A stretch of DNA of 36,446 nt from Nocardia brevicatena NBRC 12119 (GCF_000308495.1 NZ_BAFU01000039.1:1-36446), one strand, 5' to 3'; positions 17,611-25,986 are shown, counted from the first letter of the stretch. Program-made: numbers and translations. Notes: a model not told the origin generated them from the letters alone.

Positions 17611-18891
17611 CTAGACGGCCGACTCGTAGCGGATGCTGTTCTCGGACCGGCAGATCTCGTCGATCGCTGTGATGATGTCGCGCAGCTGCTCCGACGGCAG
17701 CGACATGGGACGCAGCCGACAGGTGAAGGTGATCAGGCCGTGGTCGCCGTCGGGTAGACCGCGCGCCGCCGACTCCAGGCGCAGATACTCCGAGCGGATA
17801 CCGTAGGTCATGGCGGAGATGACCGTGAAACAGCCCGTGCGTTCCCGATGTCCGGCGAACAGATCGTGCAGGCGGTAGAACACCGAGGTGTAGTTCGACA
17901 GCGGGGCGAAGACACTCACCCGGAAGGCAGGGCCGCGCTCGGACGAGCTGATCACCGTATCGGCCAGGTATTCGGCGTCGCGCAGCGTGAGCACCTTCGG
18001 AGTGAACAGCACGGCACCTGCCGCGGCATTGCGCACCGGCATTCCCGCCGCGCGTCCGCTGGTGGCCGAGGCGATGGCACCCAGTGATTTCCGGGCCCGG
18101 CTGCCCACCTCGCGGCGGGCGCGCAGCGAACGGGTCGGCGCGGTCGGGTACAGACTCGACCACTGGCCGAACCGGACGGTGCCCAGATGCACCTGTCCCG
18201 CGCCCACCGGCCGCGACACCTTCAGCGACGCGGTGTCCACCCAGCGACCCACCTGCAGGACCGCGTCACGCGGCTTGGCGACCTCGGTGTAGGCGTGCTC
18301 GACGAAACTGTCGAAATCGAGGAACCGGTCGGCCTCGGTGGACAGCCAGGTATTGTCCTTGTCGATCTCGATGGTGTCGAGGGTGAGCGCGGTGATGATG
18401 CCCGCGCGTCCACCGGCGCCGAGAATCCGGTAGAAGCGGTCGGTGTGGTGGTCGCGGCCGCAGGTGCCGATCCGGCCGTCGGTGTCGACATACTCTAGAT
18501 CGAGGATCTGGTCGATGAACAGCCCGTACCGGTGCGAGGCCGTGCTCACCCCACCCACGGACGCGAAACCGCCCGCGGTGATCTCCCGGTGGTCGCCGAC
18601 GATCGGCAGCCCGAGCCCGTGCGCGCCGAGCCGTCGATCCACATCCGACAGCCGGGCCCCCGCCTGCACCCGGACCGTGCCCCGGCCCAGATTTATATCG
18701 AGGATGGCGTTCATCCGGCGCAGCGACACCACGGCGCGCTGATCCGGTACCGCCAGACCGTCCCCGCTCGGCGCGCCACCGTGTACCGTGAGCGGCTTGG
18801 ACCGGTCCCGTGAATCCCGGACGGTGCGAACGACATCCGCGGTGTCACGGGGGAGATACTCGGCGGCGGATACAACGTGCAGCGTGCTCAT
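17611..18891 (-). CDS. FAD-binding oxidoreductase (VAO/PCMH type)
   Basis: Protein of 426 residues. The N-terminal 180 residues are a PCMH-type FAD domain: LTVHGGAPSGDG, VSLRRMNAILDIN, VRVQAGARLSDVDRRL, and TAGGFASVGGVSTASHRYG, the Gly-rich FAD motif. The C-terminal part resembles substrate domains of cytokinin dehydrogenase and other VAO-family oxidases only loosely. No clear His in the first motif suggests non-covalent FAD, which is inference. The substrate is unknown. The ATG at 18891 has a leaderless -10; the extension to 19005 is rejected. It is divergent from the toroid gene at 19090, with 198 bp between. Confidence 0.85.
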   Translation of the reverse strand: MSTLHVVSAAEYLPRDTADVVRTVRDSRDRSKPLTVHGGAPSGDGLAVPDQRAVVSLRRMNAILDINLGRGTVRVQAGARLSDVDRRLGAHGLGLPIVGDHREITAGGFASVGGVSTASHRYGLFIDQILDLEYVDTDGRIGTCGRDHHTDRFYRILGAGGRAGIITALTLDTIEIDKDNTWLSTEADRFLDFDSFVEHAYTEVAKPRDAVLQVGRWVDTASLKVSRPVGAGQVHLGTVRFGQWSSLYPTAPTRSLRARREVGSRARKSLGAIASATSGRAAGMPVRNAAAGAVLFTPKVLTLRDAEYLADTVISSSERGPAFRVSVFAPLSNYTSVFYRLHDLFAGHRERTGCFTVISAMTYGIRSEYLRLESAARGLPDGDHGLITFTCRLRPMSLPSEQLRDIITAIDEICRSENSIRYESAV

Positions 18892-18898
18892 GGCACGA

Positions 18899-18904
18899 AA
18901 GCTA
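18899..18904 (-). promoter_or_regulatory. FAD oxidoreductase -10 hexamer (leaderless promoter)
   Basis: TAGCTT plus 7 nt leads to the ATG at 18891. Confidence 0.55.
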
Positions 18905-18970
18905 ACCAGATTGCGCGCGTGTGTGCGATATCGGTGGGGTGTCCTTTTCCGGCGCACCCGTCCACCCCGT

Positions 18971-19002
18971 CCGAACTGCCGGAATCCGCTCCGAAATGCC
19001 GG
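18971..19002. promoter_or_regulatory. Direct repeat in the divergent promoter region
   Basis: CCGAACTGCCGG (18971-18982) and CCGAAATGCCGG (18991-19002) match at 11 of 12 bases and are exactly 20 bp apart, about two helical turns. It is a candidate binding site for a regulator shared by the divergent genes. Confidence 0.35.
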
Positions 19003-19089
19003 CACCTGTCACCCGCTGCCGGTACCGTGATCCGGGAATTCTTACGCGCCGGCGGAGCAGGCGCCGGGGGTATGACAAGGGGAGGGGAC

Positions 19090-20403
19090 GTGTCGAATAT
19101 CGATAACCGGATCGACCTGGCGGTGGGTTGGCTGACCCGCAGCCAGATCCGCGACGGGCACGCCGGGGCCGGATGGGGATGGGTATCGGATGTGCCGCCC
19201 AATCCGCAGAACACCGCGGAAGTGGTCGTCGCGCTGCATTCGGCCGGCCGGGCCATCCCGAACCGGGAGGCCGTCCGAGCCCTGATCCGCCGCCATGTGG
19301 TCGGCACCGCCGGCGGCGAATGGCATTTCCGTTCACCGATCGACCTGTCCTGGCGACTGCGTGCCCTGCACTGTATGGGCGTGGTGCCCTCCGACCCCGA
19401 TGTGGTGGAATGCCTCACCGCGCTGTGCGCCGAACAGGACACCGACACCGGCGGGTGGTGGCTGGCAGGTCCGGTCGGTCCCGTCTCCGTCACCGCCACC
19501 ACCAGCGCCGTACACGCGCTCGTCGATATCGCCGCGGTCCACGAGTCGGCGGCGCAGGCACTTCTGCGCGGGACCTCCCTACTGGTCTCGATGATGCTGG
19601 ACGACGACCCGCGGATCCGACCCCTGTACGCGTACGCGCTCACCGCCTACCTGCTGGCCCGCCCGGAAATCGCGGGCGTCGGCGGCAAACGGGTCGACCG
19701 GGTGCGGGCGCTCGTGGTGGACCGCCTGCTCGACGGATTGCGGCGCGGCACCTACCCGGTGGAGGAGGAGCCGTTCCGCCGCGGCGAGACCGCCGATACC
19801 TGGCGCCATCTGAGCCTGCACCTCGCCGTCGGCGCGGTGGTCGCCGCCGACGACCGAACGATCTTCGACCCCAGGGTGCGGCGCGGTCTGGTGGACCTGC
19901 TCGACCTGCAGGAAATCGAGCCGATGGCCACCTACCGCGGCGGTTTCCGCACCTCCCCGGAAGGTTTCGTGACGTCCTACGCCACCGTGCAGGGCCTGGA
20001 GGCCATGAACCGCGTGCGGAAGGTAGTGAACGAACGGGTGAGCCCCGCAAAGGTTTTCGACCTGATCTGCCGGGTCGAGGGCGCCCATCCCGCCGACGCC
20101 CAGGAACTCGTGGCGGTGCGCGGCCGGCCGGTGGTGATGAACAGCTACAGCGGCGCCGCCGTTCTCGGCGCGACGGGGCTGTCCGGGCTCACCATCGCGA
20201 TACTCGGCGTGATGTTCGCTCACGACCTCGGCGAGATCGGCAGCCGTGCCCTGGTGGTGTGGGGAACCCTGTTCCTCGCCCTCGGCGCCTTCACCGGGGT
20301 GGCGACCCGGCTGGCGTCGGTGACCAAGAGGCGGATCGCGGCGGCGGTTTTCGCGGCGTACACCGCCGTGGTCCTACCCGTGGTGACCTTCCTGCTGTCA
20401 TGA
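19090..20403 (+). CDS. Membrane-anchored alpha-toroid (prenyltransferase / squalene-cyclase-repeat-like) protein
   Basis: Protein of 437 residues. The soluble part looks like terpenoid-cyclase-type alpha-toroid repeats. GW-rich turns followed by Thr/Ser-rich helix starts recur at about 27-53 (GAGWGWVSD...NTAEVVVAL), 74-97, 120-150 (DTGGWW...TATTSAVHAL) and 280-307 (YRGGF...FVTSYATVQGLEAM). I see no DxDD motif of squalene-hopene cyclases, so cyclase activity is doubtful. Three hydrophobic helices form the C-terminus (about 355-377, 385-407, 415-436). The GTG start has AAGGGGAGG just upstream. The stop overlaps the exporter start (ATGA), so the two are translationally coupled. Function unknown. 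Confidence 0.72.
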   Translation: MSNIDNRIDLAVGWLTRSQIRDGHAGAGWGWVSDVPPNPQNTAEVVVALHSAGRAIPNREAVRALIRRHVVGTAGGEWHFRSPIDLSWRLRALHCMGVVPSDPDVVECLTALCAEQDTDTGGWWLAGPVGPVSVTATTSAVHALVDIAAVHESAAQALLRGTSLLVSMMLDDDPRIRPLYAYALTAYLLARPEIAGVGGKRVDRVRALVVDRLLDGLRRGTYPVEEEPFRRGETADTWRHLSLHLAVGAVVAADDRTIFDPRVRRGLVDLLDLQEIEPMATYRGGFRTSPEGFVTSYATVQGLEAMNRVRKVVNERVSPAKVFDLICRVEGAHPADAQELVAVRGRPVVMNSYSGAAVLGATGLSGLTIAILGVMFAHDLGEIGSRALVVWGTLFLALGAFTGVATRLASVTKRRIAAAVFAAYTAVVLPVVTFLLS

Positions 20404-21290
20404 CCGGCGGCCCCGCACGCAACCGCGTCGGAAACAACGGCCGGAGCCTGGCGCTGCTGTTCGCCGCCACCGGGCTGTGGGGTGCCTCGAGCGCGCTGAT
20501 CGCCTATATCGGTGCCGACGGCTTCCTCGCCCTCCCGGTCGCCGCGGGCGGCGGGGCCGCGCTGCTCGGATTCGCGCTCCTCACCGGAGGCAATCCCTGG
20601 CGGGACTTCCGCGCCGCGCCCGGGCTGTTCCTGCGTCTGGGCGTGCTCGAGGTGCTGAATCTGGCGCTGTATGTCGCCGCGTTGAAAATCGGACCGCTGC
20701 CCGTGGTGGTGGCGCTGCACCTCACCGCGCCGGTTCTGCTCATCGTCGACCGGATCGTGCGCGGCCGGCGAGCGTTGAACGTGACGGTCGGCCTCGAACT
20801 GCTCCTCGTCGCGGTGGCGATCGGCCTGGTGGCCGGCCATCCACCCGGCGGATCAGCGCCCGCGCCGGCGCTCGCCGGATGCCTGCTCGCCCTGGCGAGC
20901 GCCGGCTGTGTGGCCGCGCTGATCACGCTGGTGGTCCGGGAATCCGCTGTCCGTCCCGCCGTGACGGCGGCGGGCCTGCAACTGGTCATGGCGGCGGCGC
21001 TGGGAGCCCCGCTGCTCGGGCTCGCCGTCACGATATGGCCCGCTCCGGCGGCCGCCGACTTCGCCGCCCTGGTGGCGATCGGCGCGCTGCTGCTGGGCCC
21101 CGGATTCGCCTGCTACTGGCCGGCCCTGCGCGATCTGGACGAAGTGACGGCCGGACTCGTCGGACTCAACGAGGCCGTGGCCGCGTCCCTGCTCGGCGCG
21201 CTGCTGGTGGGCTCGGACATCACCGCGCCCACCCTGTCGGCCGGGGCACTCGTACTCATCGCCGTCGCCGTGGAGGTATGGAACAACTGA
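20400..21290 (+). CDS. DMT-superfamily (EamA-like) transporter
   Basis: Protein of 296 residues, nearly all hydrophobic, with about ten membrane helices in two halves, as in EamA permeases. The first half has WGASSALIAYIG and the ALKIGPLPVVVALHLTAPVLLIVDRIV segment; the second half repeats this with LRDLDEVTAGLVGLNEAVAASLLGALLVG. Such proteins export amino acids, metabolites or other small molecules. The ATG overlaps the toroid gene stop by 4 bp. Its 3' end meets the trpF-like gene from the other strand, and their reading frames overlap by 178 bp. Confidence 0.85.
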   Translation: MTGGPARNRVGNNGRSLALLFAATGLWGASSALIAYIGADGFLALPVAAGGGAALLGFALLTGGNPWRDFRAAPGLFLRLGVLEVLNLALYVAALKIGPLPVVVALHLTAPVLLIVDRIVRGRRALNVTVGLELLLVAVAIGLVAGHPPGGSAPAPALAGCLLALASAGCVAALITLVVRESAVRPAVTAAGLQLVMAAALGAPLLGLAVTIWPAPAAADFAALVAIGALLLGPGFACYWPALRDLDEVTAGLVGLNEAVAASLLGALLVGSDITAPTLSAGALVLIAVAVEVWNN

Positions 21291-21946
21291 GCGGCATGAT
21301 GCGCCGCCGCGACGAACGCCGAGCACAGGGTGGGGTCCTTATCGCCCGACGCGGTTTCGACCCCGCTGTTCACATCCACCCCGAACGGCCCGACCTGCGC
21401 GATCGCTCCCGCCACATTGTGGGCGTTCAGCCCGCCGGCCAGGATGACGGGACGGTGCACGGCGGCGAGCGCGTCGACGATACGTTCGCTGATCGACCAG
21501 TCGTGGACACGTCCGGTACCGCCCAACCGGTCGGTGGTCCGGGAATCGAGCAGAACGGCGTCACAGTGCGCGGCGGTCTCCAGCGCCGTGTCCACGGCCT
21601 CGTCGCCGACGACATGAACCGCGCGGATGATCGTGCGCCCGCCCGCGCCGGCGCGCACCACGCGCACGGTACTCGTGTCGACCAGGCCGTGAATCTGGAT
21701 AGTGTCGACACCGATCTGATCGGCGAGCGCGATAATGCTGTCCGCGTCCTCCAGATGGGTCACCAGGACGCGGTTGACGAACGGCGGTGTCACCGCGGCC
21801 AGTTTCGCGGCCTGCTCGGGGGCCAGCGCATCCTCGCTGTAGTGGGTCGTCCCCGAGATGAAACCGACCGCGTCGGCACCGGCGTTCACCGCGATATCCA
21901 GATCTTCCTGCGATCGGATACCGCAAAGTTTCGCGCGCACCGCCAC
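21113..21946 (-). CDS. trpF: Phosphoribosylanthranilate isomerase-like protein (TrpF family) with run-on C-terminus
   Basis: The first ~215 residues have the TrpF barrel pattern: AKLCGIRSQEDLDIAVNAGAD with the catalytic Cys, THLEDADSIIALADQIGVDTIQIHG, AVLLDS, PVILAGGLNAHNVAGAI, and GVDVNSGVE with the catalytic Asp and the phosphate loop. TrpF isomerises phosphoribosylanthranilate in tryptophan synthesis. The reading frame does not stop at the family's usual end; it continues ~60 residues of Ser/Thr/Ala-rich sequence antisense to the transporter, total 277 residues. The GTG at 21946 has TACCGT 7 nt upstream. Many actinobacteria lack TrpF and use PriA, so this copy may be specialised or acquired. 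Confidence 0.78.
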   Translation of the reverse strand: MAVRAKLCGIRSQEDLDIAVNAGADAVGFISGTTHYSEDALAPEQAAKLAAVTPPFVNRVLVTHLEDADSIIALADQIGVDTIQIHGLVDTSTVRVVRAGAGGRTIIRAVHVVGDEAVDTALETAAHCDAVLLDSRTTDRLGGTGRVHDWSISERIVDALAAVHRPVILAGGLNAHNVAGAIAQVGPFGVDVNSGVETASGDKDPTLCSAFVAAAHHAAQLFHTSTATAMSTSAPADRVGAVMSEPTSSAPSRDAATASLSPTSPAVTSSRSRRAGQ

Positions 21947-21953
21947 CCGACCA

Positions 21954-21959
21954 ACGGTA
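21954..21959 (-). promoter_or_regulatory. trpF-like gene -10 hexamer (leaderless promoter)
   Basis: TACCGT plus 7 nt leads to GTG (21946). The matching -35 region would fall inside repeat copy 3, whose head starts at 21963. Confidence 0.5.
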
Positions 21960-21962
21960 GCA

Positions 21963-22190
21963 GTGTTTGATTGCCCGCGCGTTCGCACGGGCGGGGGCGC
22001 GGCCCTGGCGGGTCTCGCGTTTCGGCACCCGAGACTCGTGCCTTCGGCACATGCGCTTCGGGCGCCGAAACGCGAGACGGGCCGCAACCCTTTGTGGGCC
22101 TCATAAGGCTCCGCACAGTGGGTTGAGCAGAGGAGGTGGGCGTAGGCGGGCGATATCGCTCCGGGCGGGCCGGACCCGGGCAGGCGCCGA
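21963..22190 (+). repeat. Modular interspersed repeat, full copy 3 (diverged)
   Basis: Head GTGTTTGATTGCCCGCGC is followed by an imperfect hairpin and the 97-bp core at 21994-22090. Core arms are 22012-22032 and 22058-22078. Relative to copies 1, 2 and 4 it carries paired changes: G22024/C22066 in the long stem and T22039/A22049 in the tip hairpin. One unpaired change (A22027) is also present. The tail has TTTGTGGGCCTCATAAGG and CGATATCGCTCCGGGCGG. The head faces the trpF-like gene. Confidence 0.85.
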
Positions 22191-22213
22191 CCGTCGGGGT
22201 GGTTCGGGTGGGG

Positions 22214-22939
22214 TCAGCCCGCGGCGGTTTCCGGGATGCGGGGGGTGTGGGAGGAGGGGCCGGAGGGGACGTCCTTCTTGAGGGTGGCGGCGTAGACGTC
22301 GACGTACTCCTGGCCGGACAGGCGCATGAGCTCGTACATGATCTCGTCGGTGACGGCGCGTTCGACGAACCGGTTGCCACTCATTCCCTCGTAGCGGGAG
22401 AAATCGATGGGCTTGCCGAATTTGATGGTCACCTTGCGGAAGCGCCAGCGGAACGGTCCGGGCGGGCTCACCTCGTCGGTGCCGATCACCGCGACCGGGA
22501 TGACCGGTACGCCGGTCTCCAGGGCCAGGCGGGCCAGGCCGGTCTTGCCCTTGTACAGGCGGCCATCGGGGGAGCGGGTGCCCTCGGGGTAGATACCGAC
22601 CAGGCGACCCTGCTCGAGGAGATCGCGCGCGGCGTTGAGAGCGTCCTCGGCGGCGTCGGCGCTGCGGCGGTCGATGGGATACTGGCCGGTGGCGCTGAAG
22701 AAGAACTTCTGCAGCCGGCCCTTGATGCCCGGGGTGGTGAAGTATTCGGCCTTCGCGAGGTAGTTGATCCGCCGGGGACTCATCAGCGGAGCGAAGAGCC
22801 AGTCGGCGAAGGAGAGATGGTTACCCGCCATGATGGCCGCGCCCTCGGCCGGAATGTTTTCCACGCCCTCCACCGTTGGTCGGTTGTAGATGCGGATGAA
22901 GGGGCCCAGCAGCACGAACTTCAGCAGCCAGTAGAACAT
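22214..22939 (-). CDS. plsC: 1-acylglycerol-3-phosphate acyltransferase (PlsC family)
   Basis: Protein of 241 residues, a membrane-associated lysophospholipid acyltransferase. The catalytic HX4D motif is NHLSFAD (His41, Asp46) and the substrate motif is YPEGTRS (119-123). An N-terminal hydrophobic stretch, FYWLLKFVLLGPFI, anchors it. It makes phosphatidic acid or related acyl lipids. Homolog of mycobacterial Rv2182c. The ATG at 22939 has GGAGTAAGGA about 6-15 nt upstream. In M. tuberculosis the same acyltransferase lies beside the ArsA/SRPBCC block, and here only the ROK kinase gene lies between. Confidence 0.92.
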   Translation of the reverse strand: MFYWLLKFVLLGPFIRIYNRPTVEGVENIPAEGAAIMAGNHLSFADWLFAPLMSPRRINYLAKAEYFTTPGIKGRLQKFFFSATGQYPIDRRSADAAEDALNAARDLLEQGRLVGIYPEGTRSPDGRLYKGKTGLARLALETGVPVIPVAVIGTDEVSPPGPFRWRFRKVTIKFGKPIDFSRYEGMSGNRFVERAVTDEIMYELMRLSGQEYVDVYAATLKKDVPSGPSSHTPRIPETAAG

Positions 22940-23177
22940 GACGTCCTTACTCCGAGAACCGGGATGGGATTATGGGGACACCTCTCGCCTGCCGACTCTA
23001 CCGCCGCTCGCCGATCACCTCCAAGCACCACGACGGATCTCACCGTGGGTGTTTCGGTTACGTCACCAGGACCTTTCGGGGAGATCACCGGAGTATGGAC
23101 GAACCGGACCCTCGGTCCGCCTGTCCGGGAGGAGATATCGCCGCCGGGCGAGCAGACCGCGCGCCGGGCGAGCGATT
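22940..23177. other. Gap between plsC and the ROK kinase gene
   Basis: This 238-bp gap contains the plsC ribosome binding site and the ROK kinase 3' end. ORFs here are shadows. I see no repeat module and no convincing terminator. Confidence 0.35.
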
Positions 23178-24152
23178 TCACCGTCCGGCGATAAGCGAAC
23201 TGCGAGCGAGTTCGGCTGCGCCGATCACGCCGGCCGCCTCGCCCAACTGGGTGGTGCGGATACGGGCGAGTGGACGGTGGCCGTGACCGGTGAGCGCGGC
23301 CGCGTACTCCTCGCGGGCCTCGTCCAGGAACAGCGGTGCCGAACTGCTCACCCCGCCCGCCACGACCACCAGATCGGGATCGAAGATATCGCCGATGAAG
23401 GCGAGGCCGAGGCCGAGCCAGCGCGCGAAATCCGCCATCACCCGCAGGGCGAGGGGGTCGCCGTCGTGGGCGGCGCCCGCGACGCGGCGGCCGGTCAGCG
23501 CGTCCGGGTCGGCGAGCACCTCCTTGGCCAGTAGCGACGGCGCCTGGTCGGTGGCCAGCATCTCGATCGCGGTCTCGGCCAGGGCCGTTCCGCTGCAATA
23601 CCTTTCCCAGCAGCCGCGTTTACCGCAGCCGCACACCCGCCCCTGCGGCACCACCTGCAGGTGCCCGAGTTCGGGCGCGACACCGTGCATTCCGCGATAC
23701 AGCTCGCCGTCGATGAGCAGGGCCGCGCCGATCCCGGTGCCGATGGCCAGCAGCACCACGGTGTGGCCGCCGGCGGCGGCGCCGAACCGGTATTCGGCCC
23801 ACATGGCCGCGTTCGCGTCGTGTTCCAGCAAAACGGGCAGACCCAGCCGCTCCGCCAGCCGGTGCGCCACCGGGTCGTCGCGCCACGGCAGATGTGGGGC
23901 GAAGCGGACGGTGCGCCGATCGCTATCGATGAAACCGGCCACCGCCAGACCGACCGCGTCGATCGGATGGCGCCGCGCCAGTTCGCGCACCGCGAGGTGC
24001 AGGGCGTCGTCGAGGGCGGGCGCCGAATGCGGGGTCGGAGCCTGCACGGTGTCGAGTACCTCGCCCGTCCCGTCGACCACCGACGCGCGGATATTGGTAC
24101 CGCCGATATCGATACCGACGGTCAACGGCCCGGCCTGCCGAGGGCCGGTCAT
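23178..24152 (-). CDS. glkA: ROK-family glucokinase
   Basis: Protein of 324 residues. The ATP motif is VGIDIGGTNIRAS near 12-24, the catalytic Asp is in LLEHDANAA (Asp112), and the ROK zinc site is GHLQV (His164) with CGCGKRGC (Cys174, Cys176, Cys181). The GTGIGAALLIDGELYRG block is also typical. It most likely phosphorylates glucose with ATP; other hexose specificities are possible. Streptomyces glkA lies next to the same CxxCxxC and ArsA-like genes, as I recall, which supports the name. The ATG overlaps the upstream gene stop by 4 bp. Confidence 0.87.
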   Translation of the reverse strand: MTGPRQAGPLTVGIDIGGTNIRASVVDGTGEVLDTVQAPTPHSAPALDDALHLAVRELARRHPIDAVGLAVAGFIDSDRRTVRFAPHLPWRDDPVAHRLAERLGLPVLLEHDANAAMWAEYRFGAAAGGHTVVLLAIGTGIGAALLIDGELYRGMHGVAPELGHLQVVPQGRVCGCGKRGCWERYCSGTALAETAIEMLATDQAPSLLAKEVLADPDALTGRRVAGAAHDGDPLALRVMADFARWLGLGLAFIGDIFDPDLVVVAGGVSSSAPLFLDEAREEYAAALTGHGHRPLARIRTTQLGEAAGVIGAAELARSSLIAGR

Positions 24153-24649
24153 GCCTTGATCGTCACGGGGATACCGATGTAACGAGCGCGTCCGGGTCGG
24201 TCGGTACCCCCGGTTTCGCTGCCCGTGGACGTGGCGGCCCCGCGGTCGGAGGTATCCGAAATGTGCGGCTCACCGCCGGACTCGGAGTGTCCCGATTCGT
24301 CCCGGTCCGCGGAGGTCGGTGAACGGCCATGCGCGCCATTGCTTTCCGCGACACAATCGTGCGGCATCACCGGCTCCACCGGCACTCCCGCCAGAGCCTC
24401 GCGCAGTACGGTGACGATGGCGGTGCCGTGTTCGGCGAGGGCGGTGACCACCTCGTGCCGTTCCCCGCGGACCAGGGCCGCGGCCGCGCAGAGCGGGCAC
24501 CAGGTGCAGTTGCTCCATTCCGGTTTACCGTCGGCGGCGGCGTGCCGCAGTAGCGGTTCCACGCGTTCCAGCAGAACCTCGGCGAGCTGTTTGAGTTCCT
24601 CGGCGAATTCGGTCAGGCCGTCGCCGGGGCCGGTTGTGCTCTTGCTCAT
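24149..24649 (-). CDS. Uncharacterised CxxCxxC protein (Rv2183c-like / DUF5304-like)
   Basis: Protein of 166 residues. An N-terminal helical region (LTEFAEELKQLAEVLLERVEPLLRH) precedes the motif NCTWCPLC (Cys48, Cys51, Cys54), then RGERHEVVTALAEHG and a Ser/Gly/Glu-rich tail. The motif suggests metal binding or redox activity, but no function is known to me. The start at 24649 overlaps the ArsA-like stop by 4 bp, and its own stop overlaps the ROK start by 4 bp, so three genes are translationally linked. The in-frame extension to 25138 is a shadow of the ATPase gene. Confidence 0.8.
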   Translation of the reverse strand: MSKSTTGPGDGLTEFAEELKQLAEVLLERVEPLLRHAAADGKPEWSNCTWCPLCAAAALVRGERHEVVTALAEHGTAIVTVLREALAGVPVEPVMPHDCVAESNGAHGRSPTSADRDESGHSESGGEPHISDTSDRGAATSTGSETGGTDRPGRARYIGIPVTIKA

Positions 24650-25986
24650 TCCGGCCATACCCGCGGGTCGGGCCGGAAACGGACGACGAGATAGCCGTTG
24701 CCCAGTTCCGCGGCGCTGACCGTGCACCGCCGCAACACCGGTGCCAGGCGCAGTCTGCGCCGGACCCCGTCCGCTCCCACGATCAAATCGTCCTCCACTC
24801 GTCCCAGGCGCAGCGTCGCGGGATCGACCACCGGCAGATGCATGCGCATGGCGTACACCGACTGCAGTCCCGTGCCCGATTCCAATCGCACCACCGGCTC
24901 TGGGGATCCGGCGCGGTCCGCCGCCGGATTGTGGCCGACACCGCCTGCCGTGTCGACTTCGCCGCCCACCGTATTGCCGGGCGCCTCGTCCACGACCACC
25001 CACGACAGTGCCGCCAGCGGGCCGAGTCCCACCGGTTCCGGACCGGTGTGCCCGGCGACCAGAACCGGCGCCTCCGGCATGGCCCGCCGCAGGCCGGCGA
25101 TCACATCGAGCTGTTCGGCGCGCCGATGCAGATACCACTGCACCGCGGGATGTTCGGAACCCGGTGCCGTGGCGGGCACCGCCGGCAGCACTTTGTTCAC
25201 CACCACCGCCTCGAGACGCAGCCCGAGCAGTGCGGTAGCCGAACGTACCCGCGCCGATTCGGCGACCGCCACCCGTTCGGGGACGGTGATCAGCCGGGCG
25301 CCGGTTCGGGCGTGGTCGGCCAGCAGATCCCGAACCTCGCTCACCGCCTCCACGATCCGCTGCACCGTGGTCGCGAGTACCGCCCGACGCAGATCACCAC
25401 CGATGGCGCCGCGCACCCGCTCGTGCGGCGGCCAGATCCGGTCGAGATAACCGAGCAGGGCCTCGGGGGCGGTGACGATGCGGAGCATATCGGCCGAGGG
25501 CGGGCAGTCCAGGACGATCACATCCCACTCGTCATCGGCGGCGTACCGGCTGATCTCCACCAGCATGAGCAGTTCCTGCACACCGGGCAGGCCGGTCAGT
25601 TCGGCGGGATCCAATGCGGCCAGGTCGATTCCGTGGTCGTGCCCGGGATCGGCGGCCAACAGGCCGACCACATCGCGGAAGCGGTCCTCGAGCAGGGCCA
25701 GGGAATCGAGCTCGATCACCTCCAATCCCGGCAGCACCCGGGTGATGCCCGCGACGGTGCCCGGATCGTGCGGGAAGCGGAAACCGAGCGCGTCGCCGAG
25801 CGAATGCGCCTGATCGAGCGAGGCCACCAGGACACGCTGCCCCAGCCGGGCGTAGGCCATGGCGGCGGCGCAGGCCAGCGTCGTCTTGCCGACACCGCCC
25901 TTGCCGATGAACAGCTCGACGCGGGTACCGGGCCGGGAACGGTCGCCGCGCGTCTCGTCGCCGGCACGATGCGCCGTAGCGCGCAC
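24646..25986 (-). CDS. ArsA/Get3-like ATPase
   Basis: Protein of 446 residues. The deviant Walker A motif GKGGVGKTT is at 28-36, followed by switch I-like ASLDQAHSLGDALG and a switch II-like VIVLDCPPSADMLRIV. These replace the TDPAHSL and DTAPTGHTLRLL of classical ArsA. The C-terminal ~130 residues form an extra domain common in actinobacterial homologs (Rv2184c). No Cys triad for arsenite is seen, so arsenic efflux is unlikely; a Get3-like role in membrane or lipid protein handling is speculation. The GTG at 25986 lies 50 bp after the SRPBCC gene; no strong ribosome binding site is visible. Confidence 0.85.
   Translation of the reverse strand: MRATAHRAGDETRGDRSRPGTRVELFIGKGGVGKTTLACAAAMAYARLGQRVLVASLDQAHSLGDALGFRFPHDPGTVAGITRVLPGLEVIELDSLALLEDRFRDVVGLLAADPGHDHGIDLAALDPAELTGLPGVQELLMLVEISRYAADDEWDVIVLDCPPSADMLRIVTAPEALLGYLDRIWPPHERVRGAIGGDLRRAVLATTVQRIVEAVSEVRDLLADHARTGARLITVPERVAVAESARVRSATALLGLRLEAVVVNKVLPAVPATAPGSEHPAVQWYLHRRAEQLDVIAGLRRAMPEAPVLVAGHTGPEPVGLGPLAALSWVVVDEAPGNTVGGEVDTAGGVGHNPAADRAGSPEPVVRLESGTGLQSVYAMRMHLPVVDPATLRLGRVEDDLIVGADGVRRRLRLAPVLRRCTVSAAELGNGYLVVRFRPDPRVWPE

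Noticed and set aside
24646-25986. Arsenite efflux role for the ArsA-like gene
   Set aside because: No arsenite-binding Cys triad, no arsB or arsR neighbour.
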